Assembly: GCF_009765875.1 (NCBI RefSeq)
Contig: NZ_LMUP01000014.1
Span: forward strand, 248,001-312,000
Length of the DNA stretch: 64,000 nucleotides
Direction of reading: 5' to 3'
Source: Pedobacter sp. L105
GTDB taxonomy: Bacteria; Bacteroidota; Bacteroidia; Sphingobacteriales; Sphingobacteriaceae
Each line of letters starts with the position of its first letter. Position 1 is the stretch's first letter. The position numbers and the translations under genes were made by a program. Of this stretch, positions 63,340 to 64,000 are shown in pieces. The notes below the pieces were generated by a model. The model ran no database searches. It saw nothing but the letters and a program-made list of their open reading frames with translations, and was not told the origin of the DNA.

Positions 63340-64000
63340 TTATTTCTTTTTATCCCGATAATTTAAAAAGCCAATATTATATTTTAATAAGACCTTTACG
63401 ATTAGTAATGTGCTGATATAGATCGCGATAAATTTAATGATAAACCAAGCCATAAAAATTGGCGTGTGATCGCTATAGGTGTTGACACCAAATTTTGTAA
63501 AGATTTTAATGACAAAGGCCAGTAAAGCCAGCGGTAACATGTGGTATAAGTAAATGCCGAAAGTCTCTTTCCTTGGATTAACAAACCTGGATTGCAAGGG
63601 TTTTTTAAATAGCCTGACCATTGTAATAAACATCAATACAGAATAAATCTGATTACTTATCCTCAGGATGTTCATTGGCTCAGCAGAGCCATGCTGATAA
63701 AGTAGAATTGACTCCCACGATGATAAGATATAAAATGTAACGCAAAGAGCTAGTAATACATATACATTTAGTTGCTGAAAATAAAGCTGTAAATGCTTTT
63801 TTCCAATAATATAACCCAGCCATAGGTAAAAGATAAAAGCAAACAAGGCATGCACATGAGATTGTTCATATTTAGAGTAAACAAAGAAATAGGTATAAAT
63901 CAATGTAATGGTTAGAAAAATTAATCCTAAACTTGTTTTTCCAAGAAACCTGATAAAACATAAAAAAACTAATAAAGAGATCCAATAGTTTGGCAGAAAC
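63340..64000 (-). CDS. Acyltransferase-3 family membrane protein, C-terminal part
   Basis: The frame is open from the right edge; the 220 visible residues are the C-terminal part. They form about six membrane helices (for example WISLLVFLCFIRFLG; FAFIFYLWLGYIIG; VLLALCVTFYIL), with KETFGIYLYHMLPLALL, the last conserved motif of OafA/Acyltransferase_3 proteins. The reading frame contains a TTG at 63903 but continues upstream without a stop, so the start lies outside the window. These enzymes acetylate or succinylate cell-surface sugars, fitting the neighbouring exopolysaccharide operon. Confidence 0.82.
   Translation of the reverse strand, partial: FLPNYWISLLVFLCFIRFLGKTSLGLIFLTITLIYTYFFVYSKYEQSHVHALFAFIFYLWLGYIIGKKHLQLYFQQLNVYVLLALCVTFYILSSWESILLYQHGSAEPMNILRISNQIYSVLMFITMVRLFKKPLQSRFVNPRKETFGIYLYHMLPLALLAFVIKIFTKFGVNTYSDHTPIFMAWFIIKFIAIYISTLLIVKVLLKYNIGFLNYRDKKK

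Overview
The window reads as a chromosomal piece of a Bacteroidota bacterium, most likely a Sphingobacteriaceae member such as Pedobacter or a close relative. The signs are an Oar-like TonB-dependent receptor, DUF4142, DUF1345, DUF4386 and DUF6326-type proteins, a LytS/LytTR pair driving an RND pump, a Bacteroidota-type ECF sigma factor, few Shine-Dalgarno sites, and several exact matches to the Bacteroidota -7 promoter element TAnnTTTG. Genus placement is inference; there is no rRNA here.

Left part (1-8.2 kb): the end of an unknown gene, a SNF2 helicase with a SWIM zinc finger, a tRNA-Cys gene with odd stem pairs and its own terminator, an ECF sigma factor, a DUF1345 membrane protein, a coupled pair (unknown protein plus pirin-like bicupin), and a DUF4142 lipoprotein.

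8.2-15 kb: the TonB receptor, followed by about 1 kb of scar-like DNA. This holds a five-unit 32-bp-period repeat, an 11-bp G-rich tandem array with a hairpin, a frameshifted gene remnant and a 227-bp diverged copy of the 3' end of the RND pump gene found 10 kb further on. Two small membrane protein genes follow, then remnants of an HxlR regulator and a Gfo/Idh/MocA oxidoreductase abutting each other.

15-23 kb: a LytS-type sensor kinase and LytTR regulator, then an outer membrane TolC-like protein, an adaptor and an RND permease. A direct repeat at 21-bp spacing in front of a -7 box lies upstream of the pump operon and fits a LytTR operator, so the regulator probably activates the pump.

23-33 kb: sensory functions. 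A GAF kinase, a multi-PAS kinase, a CPA1 Na+/H+ antiporter, an RhtA-like exporter, and an operon of a canonical bacteriophytochrome kinase with two single-domain response regulators. No heme oxygenase gene is present.

33-48 kb: housekeeping and stress genes: exported peroxiredoxin, a GH32 remnant, M61 protease, TMEM175-like channel, AraC regulator and SDR, Tat-type amidase, AlkB, GNAT, methyltransferase, D15-type outer membrane protein, lipoprotein, SDR, an encapsulated-ferritin-like protein without a shell gene, and three unknown genes.

48-64 kb: an exopolysaccharide locus. A WecG/TagA transferase and a WcaJ-like initiating transferase lie on the + strand. They converge on a long, tightly coupled minus-strand operon: Wza-like export lipoprotein, Wzc-like tyrosine autokinase, Wzx flippase, glycosyltransferases and a Wzy-like polymerase. 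A beta-helix lipoprotein and the C-terminal part of an acyltransferase lie beyond it. Together they can build, polymerise, export and possibly trim or acylate a surface polysaccharide by the Wzx/Wzy route.
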